DNA of 64,000 nucleotides from Pseudoduganella dura (GCF_009727155.1 NZ_WNWM01000002.1:2604001-2668000); one strand, 5' to 3'; positions 18,141-27,682 are shown, numbered from the stretch's first letter. Program-made: numbers and translations. Notes: generated from the letters alone by a model not told the origin.

Positions 18141-19474
18141 CTGAGCCTACCCCTCGAATTCCCAAGTGCGGACCATCGAAACGAGTTCGATAAATGCATA
18201 TTTGATGGCCGATGGGGAGAGTCTGGGTCGACGATAGTCGTCGACCCAGTGCATTGCCAACGAGAAGATTGAAAGGCAGCTGCCTGCCTTGGGATGGCTG
18301 CCGTAGTGGACTTCATAGCCAGCCGCTCGTGCCGCTAAGCCGATCAGCCATAAGGCATAAGTGAGCAATGCACCGATTAGTAAAAGTGCCGCCAGACGAA
18401 GCAGGCTTGTAGTCTGGCTATGTCGCAGTGCCATTCCCCATTTGGCATTCTTCAGGTCGCGGAAAGTCTGCTCGATTTGCATGCGCCCAGAGTAAATTTT
18501 GATGATGTCGTCTGCACGAAGCTGTGCCAGTGCTGGCGAAACGGCGAGTAGCCAAGGCTCACATTGGGCAGCGCTGTTTTTCTTGCTGTGGCGCGCGCGC
18601 AGGTTGACCGGATTTCGTCAAGCAATGCCGTCCTTTCGATTTGGACTTGTATAGCACTAATCGGCAGTCGACAGGGTTGGAGCGGACATGAAAAAAATAG
18701 CCCAAATCGCGCGCTTTTGCGGTAGCTCTTGAGTACAAGCTTTTGCAGCCGAACCAGTCGTTGCCGTTCTGTTGGCACACCAAATCACGGTTGCGTATCC
18801 GTCCGACCCAGCCAAAGCCGAGCTGATTGAGCGTTTTAAACCACGTAGCACGAAATCCTGCATCGGTGATGATGATGGCGCGACAGTGCGCTGGCAGGAT
18901 GGTTTTCAGGGTCTTCATGAAGCACTTATGGACCAAAGATGCCGCGAGCCTCTCCTGAGGGTGGACCTCCTCGTAGAGCGTAAAGGCGCGTCCTTCGATG
19001 ATGGCTGCTGCACGCAGCAATTGAGCACTGCCATCTGCGCGAATTTCTGACCAATCTACTGCTACCTGCACGTATTGCCTGGATTGAAGAAGGCGTTGGC
19101 TCATTGCTCGGTATATCTGCACCCGCTCTTTGGCCAGATGGGGATTGCTCAGCAAACGGTCACAGCACTTGATGCGATGCCGAAGACTTGTTTGTGACCT
19201 GAGCTGCTTACCGATGCGTACAACGCCCAGCCCGGCACGAGCTGCAGCTTGCACAATTTGAGCTAGGCAAGCTCGGCGTTTAGCGTGAATTGATGGGCAC
19301 TCCTGCCCCAACAATCGTTGTATGATTTGGCGTGCATGCATGGTCCGTGCCTTTCATTTGCAGTTTGGTCGCTACGAATGAAAGGGCTAACACGGCCATG
19401 CATGTGCCGTTTTTGGGATTGAAGTTAACAGCTTCCCATATGGTTTACAACAAAAATTTGAGGGGTAGGCTCAG
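18141..19474 (-). mobile_element. IS4-family, IS10-like insertion sequence, 1334 bp
   Basis: Terminal inverted repeats of 20 bp match at 19 positions (18141-18160 and 19455-19474; outer end CTGAGCCTACCCCTC). The ends and length are very close to those known for IS10 (CTGAG end, about 1.33 kb). Flanked by the 9-bp duplication GGACGGACC. The element sits inside a palindrome between lysA and msrQ. It carries one transposase gene, which is frameshifted. The intact ends mean it could still be moved by a transposase acting in trans. Confidence 0.92.
18147..19341 (-). pseudogene. IS10-like transposase, single-base frameshift in a GC run
   Basis: DDE transposase of the IS4 family. The first frame (19341 to 18559, 260 aa) has the first two catalytic Asp in AVDWSEIRADG and IITDAGFRATW. 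The last part, with the Y-x2-R-x3-E-x6-K motif (YSGRMQIEQTFRDLK), is in another frame that runs to 18147. The total of 1195 bases is one more than a multiple of three. The shift falls at the ten-base run GCGCGCGCGC (18591-18600): removing one base restores ARAHSKKNSAAQCEPWLLA, which continues the family sequence. The downstream stop lies inside the terminal repeat. Confidence 0.9.
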
Positions 19475-19524
19475 GGACGGACCCTGTTTTACAGGAAATT
19501 TCCTGTAAAACAGGGTCCGTCCCT
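19473..19524. repeat. Perfect 52-bp palindrome (insertion site of the IS)
   Basis: Each 26-base half starts AGGGACGGACCCTGTTTTAC; the two halves are exact reverse complements with no spacer. It lies between the convergent lysA and msrQ genes. The IS inserted into its left arm: the first 10 bases (GGGACGGACC, 18131-18140) remain on the far side of the element, and the target duplication rebuilt the right copy. Confidence 0.9.
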
Positions 19525-19543
19525 AATTCTTTGTTCCTGATTT

Positions 19544-20167
19544 TCAGGCGCTGGCGCGAGCCGGCGCCCTGCTTTTCTGCCGGGCCCACCACACCCGCGC
19601 CAGCAGCAGCGCGGCGACGATCGCGGCGAACAGCAGCGGCTGCGCGAGATCGTTCTTGGCGGCCTTCATCCACCAGTAGTGCAGCACGCCGAGCGGCGTG
19701 GCCACGTAGACCAGCCGGTGCAGCCACAGCCAGCGCTTGCCGCCCAGCCGTTTCACCATCGCGTTGGTGCTGGTCAGCGCCAGCGGGATCAGCAGCACGA
19801 AGGCGGTGAAGCCGACCAGGATGAACGGCCGCTTGGCCACATCCTTCAGCATGGCCGCCACGTCGAAGAAATGGTCGAACCACAGGAACGTGGTGAAGTG
19901 CAGCAGGCCGTAGAAGAACGCGTACAGCCCCAGCATGCGCCGCAGCTTCAGAACCCAGTTCCACTTCGCCAGCCGCCGCAGCGGCGTCACGGCCAGCGTG
20001 ATGCACAGGAAGTACAGCGTCCAGTCGCCGGTCGAGTGCGTGATGTACTGCAGCGGTTCGACCAGCGCATCGGTGAACACCAGAACCACCAGCCGGGCCA
20101 GCGGCACCAGCGCCAGCAGGTGCACCAGGGCCTTGATCCCGGCAAGTTGTAGGGCGGATGGCTGCAT
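19544..20167 (-). CDS. msrQ: Haem-binding subunit MsrQ of the periplasmic methionine sulfoxide reductase, 207 aa
   Basis: Inner-membrane b-type haem protein that passes electrons from the quinone pool or a flavin reductase to MsrP. Six hydrophobic segments; conserved His-containing helices THSTGDWTLYFLCITLAVTPLRR, FYGLLHFTTFLWFD and LHRLVYVATPLGVLHYWW. It follows msrP by 27 bases on the same strand, so the two form an operon. Confidence 0.95.
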   Translation of the reverse strand: MQPSALQLAGIKALVHLLALVPLARLVVLVFTDALVEPLQYITHSTGDWTLYFLCITLAVTPLRRLAKWNWVLKLRRMLGLYAFFYGLLHFTTFLWFDHFFDVAAMLKDVAKRPFILVGFTAFVLLIPLALTSTNAMVKRLGGKRWLWLHRLVYVATPLGVLHYWWMKAAKNDLAQPLLFAAIVAALLLARVWWARQKSRAPARASA

Positions 20168-20194
20168 CAGAACGCTCCCATCAAAATTCTCCCG

Positions 20195-21175
20195 TCAGAA
20201 CCATTTCTTCAGATCCATGCCGGCGTACAGCGACGCCACGTCGTTGTAGCCGTTGAACATCAGCGTCTTGCGCTTGCGCGACAGGAACGAATCCTCGCCG
20301 ATGCGCCGCTCGGAGGCCTGCGACCAGCGCGGGTGATCCACGTCGGGATTCACGTTCGAGTAAAAACCGTATTCGGACGGCGCCGACTTGTTCCACGCCG
20401 TGCGCGGCATGTCGCGGGTAAAGCGGATCTTGACGATCGACTTGGCGGACTTGAAGCCGTATTTCCATGGCAGCACCATGCGCACCGGCGCGCCGTTCTG
20501 GTTCGGCAGCACGTCGCCGTACATGCCCAGCGTGAGCAGCGCCAGCGGGTGGTTCGCCTCGTCGAGGCGCAGCCCTTCCACGTACGGCCAGTCCAGCACG
20601 CGGCTGTTCACGCCCGGCATCTGGCGCCGGTCCGCCAGCGTGGTGAACTCGACATATTTCGCATTGCCGGTGGGCTCCACGCGCTTGATGATCTCGGAGA
20701 ACGAATAGCCCACCCACGGGATCACCATCGACCACCCTTCCACGCAGCGCAGCCGGTACACGCGCTCCTCCAGCGGCGCGAGCTTGAGCAGCGAGTCGAT
20801 ATCGAGCGTCATCGGCTTTTTCACCTCGCCCTCGATCGCCACCGTCCACGGCCGCGTACGCAGCGTGTGGGCGTTCTCGGCCGGATCGCTCTTGTCGGTG
20901 CCGAATTCGTAGAAATTGTTGTAGTTGGTCGCATCCTTGCGCGGCGTCTGCTTGTCGAGCGCCGAATAGGAGGGATTGAGCTTCGCCGCGAGCTTGCCTG
21001 GCGTCGTGCCCTGGGCGAAGGCCTCGCGCGTCAGCATCTCGATCAGCGCGCCGCTGGCGATCGAGCCGGCGGCGACCTGGCGGATGAAGCTGCGCCGTGC
21101 CTCGAACACGTGGCGCGGCGTGATTTCCGATGAAAACGGCAGATCGATGCCGTTGGGGGAACGTTTGATCAGCAT
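20195..21175 (-). CDS. msrP: Protein-methionine-sulfoxide reductase catalytic subunit MsrP, 326 aa
   Basis: Periplasmic molybdopterin enzyme that repairs oxidised methionine in envelope proteins. A Tat signal is seen at the N-terminus ([18 protein letters not shown], about residues 28-45). The Mo-ligand cysteine is in [17 protein letters not shown]. Later motifs [16 protein letters not shown] and [13 protein letters not shown] are typical of the family. First gene of msrPQ; a 9-bp inverted repeat lies just upstream. Confidence 0.96.
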   Translation of the reverse strand: MLIKRSPNGIDLPFSSEITPRHVFEARRSFIRQVAAGSIASGALIEMLTREAFAQGTTPGKLAAKLNPSYSALDKQTPRKDATNYNNFYEFGTDKSDPAENAHTLRTRPWTVAIEGEVKKPMTLDIDSLLKLAPLEERVYRLRCVEGWSMVIPWVGYSFSEIIKRVEPTGNAKYVEFTTLADRRQMPGVNSRVLDWPYVEGLRLDEANHPLALLTLGMYGDVLPNQNGAPVRMVLPWKYGFKSAKSIVKIRFTRDMPRTAWNKSAPSEYGFYSNVNPDVDHPRWSQASERRIGEDSFLSRKRKTLMFNGYNDVASLYAGMDLKKWF

Positions 21176-21190
21176 GACGGCTCCGGATGG

Positions 21191-21222
21191 GTAAGGTCGA
21201 TGAACATGTACTGCGACCTTAC
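21191..21222. promoter_or_regulatory. Inverted repeat upstream of msrP (candidate operator or leader hairpin)
   Basis: GTAAGGTCG (21191-21199) and its exact complement CGACCTTAC (21214-21222) with a 14-base spacer, ending 15 bases before the msrP ATG. It could bind a dimeric regulator or fold in the 5' leader. No regulator is identified. Confidence 0.4.
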
Positions 21223-21281
21223 ACCAATCCCGGCAGCCTTTCGTTTACGACAGAATTAATTGCCTGTCGGTACAGCGCATT

Positions 21282-22439
21282 TTACAGGTTGCCGTAGGAA
21301 TGCAGGCCCGACAGGAACATGTTCACGCCCAGGAAGGCGAACGTGGTGACCAGCAGGCCGACCACCGCCCACCAGGCCGCCACGCGGCCGCGCAGGCCCG
21401 ACATCAGCCGCATGTGCAGCCATGCCGCGTAGTTCAGCCACACGATCAGTGCCCAGGTTTCCTTCGGGTCCCACGACCAGTAGCCGCCCCAGGCCTCGGC
21501 CGCCCACAGCGCGCCCAGGATCGTGGCGATCGTGAAGAACGCGAAGCCGGCCGAGATCGACTTGTACATCACGTCGTCGAGCAGTTCCAGCGACGGCAGC
21601 CGGTCGACCAGGTAGCCGTGCGATTTCAGCAGGTAAGCCGTGCCCACCATCGCGGCCAGCGCGAACGTACCGTAGCCGATGAAGTTGGCCGGCACGTGGA
21701 TCTTCATCCACCAGCTCTGCAGCGCCGGTACCAGCGGCTGGATCTCGTGCGCATCGCGCGATACCGTGTACCACAGCAGGAAGCCGACGGCCGCCGAGAT
21801 GATCAGCATCACGAACGCGCCCAGCTGGCGGGTGGCGTAGCGCTGCTCGTAATACAGGTGGAACATCGCCGTGATCAGGCAGAACAGGATAAACACTTCA
21901 TACAGGTTCGAGATGGGAATGTGGCCGACATCCGCGCCGATCAGGTACGACTCGTACCAGCGCACCATCATCGCGGTCCAGCCCAGCAGCATGCCGCCCC
22001 AGCACAGCCGGGACCCGATCGCGCCGCCGGCCGGCGAGCGTGCCGCCAGCCCGATCCAGTAGAACAGCGTGGACAGGAAGAAGAACACGCTCATCCACAG
22101 CACCGCGGACTGGCTCGACAGCATGTAACGGAGCCAGAAGCGCTTCTCGGCCGCCGCCAGGTCGCCGCCGTACATGGCGATCGCGCCGAGCGCCAGCAGG
22201 GCGATCGCCAGCATCAGGGGGCGCACCGGCTTCCAGTGCCAGCCCAGCGCCGCGAAGGTGGGCACGGCCAGCAGCAGGATCGCCTTTTCGTAGCCGTCCA
22301 TCCAGGCGCCGTAGCGGTTCAGCGCGAACAGCGCGCCGGCCAGCAGCGCCAGCCCGAACAGCCAGTCGAACGGCGACAGCCGGCGGAAATAGCCGGGGGT
22401 GGCCGTGTAGGGTTGGTGTTGTGTGATGTCCATCGTCAT
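21282..22439 (-). CDS. ccsB: Cytochrome c biogenesis protein CcsB (ResC/CcsA-type haem handling protein), 385 aa
   Basis: Polytopic inner-membrane partner of ResB in System II cytochrome c maturation. It carries the tryptophan-rich haem-handling motif WGGYWSWDPKETW (about residues 320-332) and His residues in neighbouring helices. The protein starts at 22439 (MTMD) or two codons inside. It follows resB by 47 bases on the same strand. Naming of the two subunits differs between groups of bacteria. Confidence 0.94.
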   Translation of the reverse strand: MTMDITQHQPYTATPGYFRRLSPFDWLFGLALLAGALFALNRYGAWMDGYEKAILLLAVPTFAALGWHWKPVRPLMLAIALLALGAIAMYGGDLAAAEKRFWLRYMLSSQSAVLWMSVFFFLSTLFYWIGLAARSPAGGAIGSRLCWGGMLLGWTAMMVRWYESYLIGADVGHIPISNLYEVFILFCLITAMFHLYYEQRYATRQLGAFVMLIISAAVGFLLWYTVSRDAHEIQPLVPALQSWWMKIHVPANFIGYGTFALAAMVGTAYLLKSHGYLVDRLPSLELLDDVMYKSISAGFAFFTIATILGALWAAEAWGGYWSWDPKETWALIVWLNYAAWLHMRLMSGLRGRVAAWWAVVGLLVTTFAFLGVNMFLSGLHSYGNL

Positions 22440-22486
22440 TCTCCAGCTCGTGGTTTCCTGCTCGCGGGTGTCCGCTGCCGGTCAGC

Positions 22487-24610
22487 TTACGCCGTTTGCG
22501 GCAGCTTTTGCTTCAGTTCTTCGAATTCGCGGTCGAAGTCGAGCGTGCGGCGCTGCGTGCTCATCGCCATCAGCGCGTGCGCCCCGCCCGTTTCCTGGCC
22601 GGCATCGGCACGGATCCAGATCCACAGCCGCCGCTCGCGGATGTAGAACATCGCGAACACGCCCAGCACCAGCAGCAGGCAGCCCAGGTAGACCACCGAC
22701 TTGCCCGGCGAGCGCGTCACCTGGAATACCGACGCCTTCACCTGCTCGAATTCGTCGAGCTGCAGGTACACCGGCGCGCCGTAGAAGAAGCTGTCGGACA
22801 GGCCGTTCATCGCCAGCTGCAGCCAGCGCGCATGGGCTTCGTCCGGCGCGATCGCCGCCAGGCCGTCGCGCTCGCGCGCCACGGCCCACAGTTCCCACAG
22901 CGTGCCGTTGAGGATCTTCATGAAGATGTCGGCGGCCTTTTCCTGTTCCGCCTGCGGCACCTTCTCGAGGAAGCGGCTGACGGACATGTAGCCGCCCGCA
23001 TCCTTGTCGCCGGCGAAGATCTCCAGGCTTTTCAGGGCCGACAGCGCCAGTTGCGCCTGCACCGTGTCGCTTTTCGCGCTGTCGCTCCGGCCCGAACCCG
23101 GCGACATGCGCCCCGCATACGCATTGGCCGCGCGTTCGCGCAGCGTCGGGTCGTGCAGCGCGGCGCGCAGGCGCATCCAGTCGCGCACGCTGTGCTCGTC
23201 GTCGGCGGGAATGCGCAGGTAGCTGAACGGATCGGCCGGGCTGGCGCGCACGCCGGACAGGAACATCGGCATGCCATCGAGCGTGACGGGCTGCATGTAG
23301 TTCTGGAATTCGCGCGCCTGGCCGGTCTGGTCGCGCACCTTGTACTGCACGCTCGGGCCCACGTTCTTCAGGTCCTTGTTGTTGGCGTTCTTGGCGGCCG
23401 AGCCCAGGTGCTTGTCCAGGCCCAGAGCGAAGGCGTTGCCCAGTTTTTCATTCTGCTTGACGGCGCGCACGTCCTCGGCGCCGTTCTGGTTCGCCGTGTT
23501 CTCCACGTTGAACGGGCGAAAATCGGTCCATTCGATCGTGTGGGCGTCATCGAGTTTCGTGGAATTGCCGACGACGCCATTCATGTCGAACTTGCCCGCT
23601 TTCGTGCCTTCCATCGGGAAGCCCGTGAGCTTGAGCTTGCTGCCGCCATCCTCGAAGCTGGCCTGGTACACGGCCAGTCCTTTCCAGATGAACGGCTTGT
23701 TGACCTCGATCGTGGCGGCCTTCGTTTCGCCGGTGGCGCTGTCGCGCACCAGCACGTCGCTGGCGAACAGCTTCGGCATGCCGGTGCTGTAGAAATCGAT
23801 CGTGAATTTCTTCAGCTCGATGGTGAACGGCAGATCCTGGATCAGCACGCCGTCCGGCCGCGACAGCACGGCCGAATTGCTGGCCTGCCCTTCCGGGATC
23901 ACGGTATTGCCGCGGAAGGTGGGGTTCGAGATGCCGAGGCGGTGCTTTTCCGGGATGGCCGAGATCAGGCCGTCGCCGGTGAACGGCACCTTGCCGAGCG
24001 CCCATTGCTGCACGCGGATCGGAATATCCGAATCGAGCAGGCCGCCCACGCAGATGACGACGATCGCGCTGTGCGCGAAGATGTAGCCGAACTTGTTGGC
24101 CGCGCCGCGCTTGGCCGCCACCAGCAGGCCGCCCTCCTTCTCCACCACCTTGGCCTGGTAGCCGGCATGCGCCAGGCGCCGCGTCATTTCGCCGGCCAGC
24201 GCGGCGGCCGGCTGGGCCGACCGCCATTCGGCCTTGTGGTGGAAATTGCGCAGCGACTGCTCGCGCACGTTCTCGCGCCAGCTGCGCATGTCCTTCATCA
24301 TCTTCGGCGCATTGCGGATGATGCACAGCGACGTGGACGCGACGAGGAAGCACATCATCAACAGGAACCACCACGCGGAATAGACGGCGTACAGTCCCAG
24401 CTTGTCGAACACGTCGAACCAGAATGGCCCGAACTGGTTCACGTAGTTCGTCATCGGCTGGCCCTGCTGCATGATCGTGCCGATGATGGCCGAAATCGCG
24501 ATCATCACCAGCAGCGCGATCGCGAATCGCATCGAGGACAGCAGTTCGAACGCTTCGTTCAGCGCGGGGCGGCGGGTGTTGAGACGGATGCCCGTCGCTG
24601 TAGTGCTCAT
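22487..24610 (-). CDS. resB: Cytochrome c biogenesis protein ResB, 707 aa
   Basis: Large subunit of the System II haem exporter/cytochrome c synthetase. Transmembrane helices are near the N-terminus (about 27-47, 77-97, 170-190) and near the C-terminus (SVVYLGCLLLVLGVFAMFYIRER), with a large periplasmic domain between. The start MSTTA at 24610 has no Shine-Dalgarno sequence; instead it is the last of seven ATGAG units in the leader, whose tiny ORFs overlap stop-to-start. A separate promoter and the preceding c4 terminator suggest its own transcript with ccsB. Confidence 0.94.
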   Translation of the reverse strand: MSTTATGIRLNTRRPALNEAFELLSSMRFAIALLVMIAISAIIGTIMQQGQPMTNYVNQFGPFWFDVFDKLGLYAVYSAWWFLLMMCFLVASTSLCIIRNAPKMMKDMRSWRENVREQSLRNFHHKAEWRSAQPAAALAGEMTRRLAHAGYQAKVVEKEGGLLVAAKRGAANKFGYIFAHSAIVVICVGGLLDSDIPIRVQQWALGKVPFTGDGLISAIPEKHRLGISNPTFRGNTVIPEGQASNSAVLSRPDGVLIQDLPFTIELKKFTIDFYSTGMPKLFASDVLVRDSATGETKAATIEVNKPFIWKGLAVYQASFEDGGSKLKLTGFPMEGTKAGKFDMNGVVGNSTKLDDAHTIEWTDFRPFNVENTANQNGAEDVRAVKQNEKLGNAFALGLDKHLGSAAKNANNKDLKNVGPSVQYKVRDQTGQAREFQNYMQPVTLDGMPMFLSGVRASPADPFSYLRIPADDEHSVRDWMRLRAALHDPTLRERAANAYAGRMSPGSGRSDSAKSDTVQAQLALSALKSLEIFAGDKDAGGYMSVSRFLEKVPQAEQEKAADIFMKILNGTLWELWAVARERDGLAAIAPDEAHARWLQLAMNGLSDSFFYGAPVYLQLDEFEQVKASVFQVTRSPGKSVVYLGCLLLVLGVFAMFYIRERRLWIWIRADAGQETGGAHALMAMSTQRRTLDFDREFEELKQKLPQTA

Positions 24611-24696
24611 GTGATAGTGCTCATGTAGTGATGCTCATGCTTATACCCGGACTCATGCGGCAGTGCTCATGCTGCGGTGCTCATGGAACAACTCAT
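24608..24696 (-). promoter_or_regulatory. Leader array of seven ATGAG start units before resB
   Basis: On the minus strand, ATGAG(C/T) occurs with its A at 24696, 24684, 24670, 24656, 24638, 24624 and 24610; the last is the resB start. Spacing is 12, 14, 14, 18, 14 and 14. Translated, they give MSCSMSTAA, MSTAA, MSTAA, MSPGISMSITT, MSITT and MSTIT; every chain ends in a TGA that overlaps the next ATG as ATGA. They look like decayed tandem copies of the resB 5' end (MSTTA). Translational coupling along the chain is inferred. Confidence 0.75.
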
Positions 24697-24712
24697 GCGC
24701 CAGCCGGCGTTT

Positions 24713-24742
24713 TGTATACAATCCCGGCAGGCATAGTAACAA
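24713..24742 (-). promoter_or_regulatory. Candidate promoter for resB-ccsB
   Basis: Minus strand: TTGTTA (24737-24742), 18-base spacer, TATACA (24713-24718) preceded by TG one base away. It would start transcription near 24706, about ten bases before the first ATG of the leader array. Confidence 0.5.
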
Positions 24743-24779
24743 AAAAAAGGGCGGCCCCGTCATGGCGGCCGCCTTTTTT
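24741..24779 (-). terminator. Terminator after cytochrome c4 (possibly bidirectional)
   Basis: Stem GGCGGCC/GGCCGCC (24767-24773 and 24750-24756) followed on the minus strand by eight T (24741-24748). On the plus strand the same stem is followed by six T (24774-24779). Confidence 0.8.
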
Positions 24780-24811
24780 CCTTCGATCGGTATACACCGG
24801 CCGATGCCGGC

Positions 24812-25468
24812 TTATTTCAGGCCGGCCACGTAGTCGGCCACGGCCTTGATCTCGTCGTCGGACATGCGTTGCGCGATCGTCGTCATTTCGGTACTGTTCT
24901 TGCGGCCGTGCCCCTTGAACAGGCCCAGCTGGGCGATCGTGTAATCCTGGTGCTGGCCGCCGATGCGCGGATATTTCGACGGGTTGCCGGCGCCCGCCGG
25001 CCCGTGGCAGCTGGCGCAGGCGGGCACGCTCTTCTCGGCCAGCCCGCCGCGGTAGATTTTCTTGCCCAGCTCGATGGAATCCTTGTTCTTCGCGGCGCCC
25101 GGCTTTTGCGATTGCGCGGCGAGATAGGCGGAAATGTTTTTCTTTTCCTGGTCCGTCAGCATCTTGGCGTAGGTCGTCATGATCGGCTGGGCCCGCGCCG
25201 GCTGGGTGAAGTCCACCAGCTGCTTGTACAGGTAGGCTTCGGGCTGGCCGGCGAGCTTGGGATTGGCGACGATCGTGGAATTGCCGGCGGCGCCGTGACA
25301 CGACACGCAGGACGGCAGGCCGCGGGCGGCGTCGCCGTCGGCATAGAGCGTTGCGCCCTTGGCCGGGTCCACCTTCACCACCTGCGGAGTGGCAGCCGAT
25401 GCCGCTCCCGTGAAGGCCATCAATGCAAGGAACATCGAGCGTACCACTGGTGAATACTTACGATTCAT
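24812..25468 (-). CDS. Cytochrome c4, dihaem, 218 aa
   Basis: Periplasmic dihaem cytochrome c that carries electrons to terminal oxidases. Signal peptide about 1-25 (FLALMAFTGAASAA). Two haem sites, CVSCH (54-58) and CASCH (151-155), each followed by a distal Met region (PIMTTYAKML and TEMTTIAQRM). It needs the ResB/CcsB system encoded just downstream. Its start is the last of three AGGTGG-ATG units repeated every 13 bases. Confidence 0.95.
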   Translation of the reverse strand: MNRKYSPVVRSMFLALMAFTGAASAATPQVVKVDPAKGATLYADGDAARGLPSCVSCHGAAGNSTIVANPKLAGQPEAYLYKQLVDFTQPARAQPIMTTYAKMLTDQEKKNISAYLAAQSQKPGAAKNKDSIELGKKIYRGGLAEKSVPACASCHGPAGAGNPSKYPRIGGQHQDYTIAQLGLFKGHGRKNSTEMTTIAQRMSDDEIKAVADYVAGLK

Positions 25469-25504
25469 TCAGCCACCTCATTTATCCACCTCATTTAGCC
25501 ACCT
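25466..25504 (-). promoter_or_regulatory. Threefold repeat of ribosome site plus ATG at the cytochrome c4 start
   Basis: Three 13-base units AGGTGG(C/A)T(A/G)AATG on the minus strand put ATGs at 25494, 25481 and 25468, each with a good Shine-Dalgarno. The outer ATG opens MRWINEVAE, whose TGA overlaps the true start as ATGA; the middle one opens MRWLNES and stops inside the gene. Initiation at 25468 is supported by the signal peptide. Confidence 0.75.
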
Positions 25505-25581
25505 TCCGGAAACGAGTCAATAAAATGTCGCAATGTTCGCGTGCGCCGGCCCGCACGGATACGGGTCGTAACTCCTTATTG

Positions 25582-25587
25582 TACAAT
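25582..25587 (+). promoter_or_regulatory. Candidate -10 box for engB
   Basis: TACAAT at 25582-25587, 41 bases before the engB ATG. I see no good -35 at the expected distance. Confidence 0.3.
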
Positions 25588-25627
25588 AGCTTCCCGGCAC
25601 AACTGCCTGTTCTCGTAGCAATTTTTC

Positions 25628-26428
25628 ATGTCCAAGCTCTGGCAAGCCCGCTTTTTCACGACCGTCAACCACCTGCGCGATCTGCCCCGTACCACGGTGC
25701 CGGAGATCGCCTTCGCCGGCCGATCCAACGCGGGTAAGTCCACCGCCATCAACATCCTCTGCAACCAGAAGGGGCTGGCCTTCGCCTCGAAGACGCCGGG
25801 CCGCACGCAGCATATCAACTTCTTTTCGATCGGCGGCGCGCACGTGGCGATGCACCGCCATGACCCGATCAACATGGACGAACTGCGCTGCCTGGTGGCC
25901 GACCTTCCCGGCTACGGCTACGCGGAAGTATCCGGCAACGCCAAGCTGCACTGGCAGCGGCTGCTGGGCGACTACGTGCAGCAGCGCGAGCAGCTGGCCG
26001 CGCTGGTGCTGATGATGGATGCGCGCCGCCCGTTCACCGACCTGGATATCCAGATGCTCGAATGGTTCGCCCCCACCGGCAAGCCGATCCACTGCATCCT
26101 GACCAAGGCCGACAAGCTCACTCGCAACGAAGCCGTCAACACGCTGCGCCAGGCGCAGGCCAAGCTTGACAGCTATGTCGACGAGGATGGCGAAGGCTTC
26201 CCGTTCACCGTGCAGCTGTTCTCCGCGCTGAAACGCATCGGCATCGAGGAAGCGACGGCGAAGATCGAGGAACTGGCCGGCCTGAACGACATGCCGGAAG
26301 CCGTGCCAGCCACGGAAGACGGCACCGGCGAGGCGCCCGCGGCCGGGCCCGATGCCGCCGGGTCCGGGTCCGGGTCCGGGTCTGAATCCGACGCCGATGC
26401 CGACGCCGATCCTTCGCCAGCCCCCTGA
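25628..26428 (+). CDS. engB: Ribosome biogenesis GTP-binding protein EngB (YihA/YsxC), 266 aa
   Basis: Essential-type GTPase needed for 50S assembly. G1 GRSNAGKST at residues 31-39, G3 [11 protein letters not shown]4 TKADKL. The core ends near residue 220. After it comes a low-complexity tail of about 45 residues with [22 protein letters not shown], encoded by repeats of GGTCCG and GACGCC/GATGCC; such a tail is not part of the conserved fold. Followed by hemB after 18 bases. Confidence 0.95.
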   Translation: MSKLWQARFFTTVNHLRDLPRTTVPEIAFAGRSNAGKSTAINILCNQKGLAFASKTPGRTQHINFFSIGGAHVAMHRHDPINMDELRCLVADLPGYGYAEVSGNAKLHWQRLLGDYVQQREQLAALVLMMDARRPFTDLDIQMLEWFAPTGKPIHCILTKADKLTRNEAVNTLRQAQAKLDSYVDEDGEGFPFTVQLFSALKRIGIEEATAKIEELAGLNDMPEAVPATEDGTGEAPAAGPDAAGSGSGSGSESDADADADPSPAP

Positions 26429-27460
<1,032 letters not shown>

Positions 27461-27483
27461 GGCCGGCGTCACCCTCCAGACCA

Positions 27484-27506
27484 GGCGGGCCACGGCCCGC
27501 TTTTTT
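27484..27506 (+). terminator. Intrinsic terminator after hemB
   Basis: Stem GCGGGC-CACG-GCCCGC at 27485-27500 followed by TTTTTT (27501-27506), 24 bases after the hemB stop. Confidence 0.85.
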
Positions 27507-27631
27507 CATGCCTGCCACGGTTGAGCTGGTCGCTAAACAACACCAGGGGCTTGGCAGGGAGTGTAGGCAGGGAATTCTTGGCGCATGGCTCCAAGCCTGC
27601 GGAACGATGCGGCCATGCAGGGCCGCAGCTT

Positions 27632-27682
27632 CGCGGAGCATGCTCCGCGCCTGCCAAGCGGTAATGGCATGCATGCCATTAC
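27632..27682. repeat. Two perfect palindromes between hemB and the LysR gene
   Basis: CGCGGAGCATGCTCCGCG (27632-27649, 18 bp) and GTAATGGCATG plus its complement (27661-27682, 22 bp), both without spacer and both centred on GCATGC-like dyads. An imperfect GCGGCC...GGCCGC pair lies at 27609-27626. The 196 bases from the hemB terminator to the LysR stop hold no ORF that I can support. Confidence 0.7.

Noticed and set aside
18559..18778. Programmed frameshift in the transposase
   Set aside because: IS10-type transposases are made from one frame, and there is no slippery heptamer; a one-base insertion in the GC run explains it.
22496..24628. 710-codon open frame on the plus strand opposite resB
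   Set aside because: Shadow of the high-GC resB gene; composition is His/Arg/Val-rich and matches no family.
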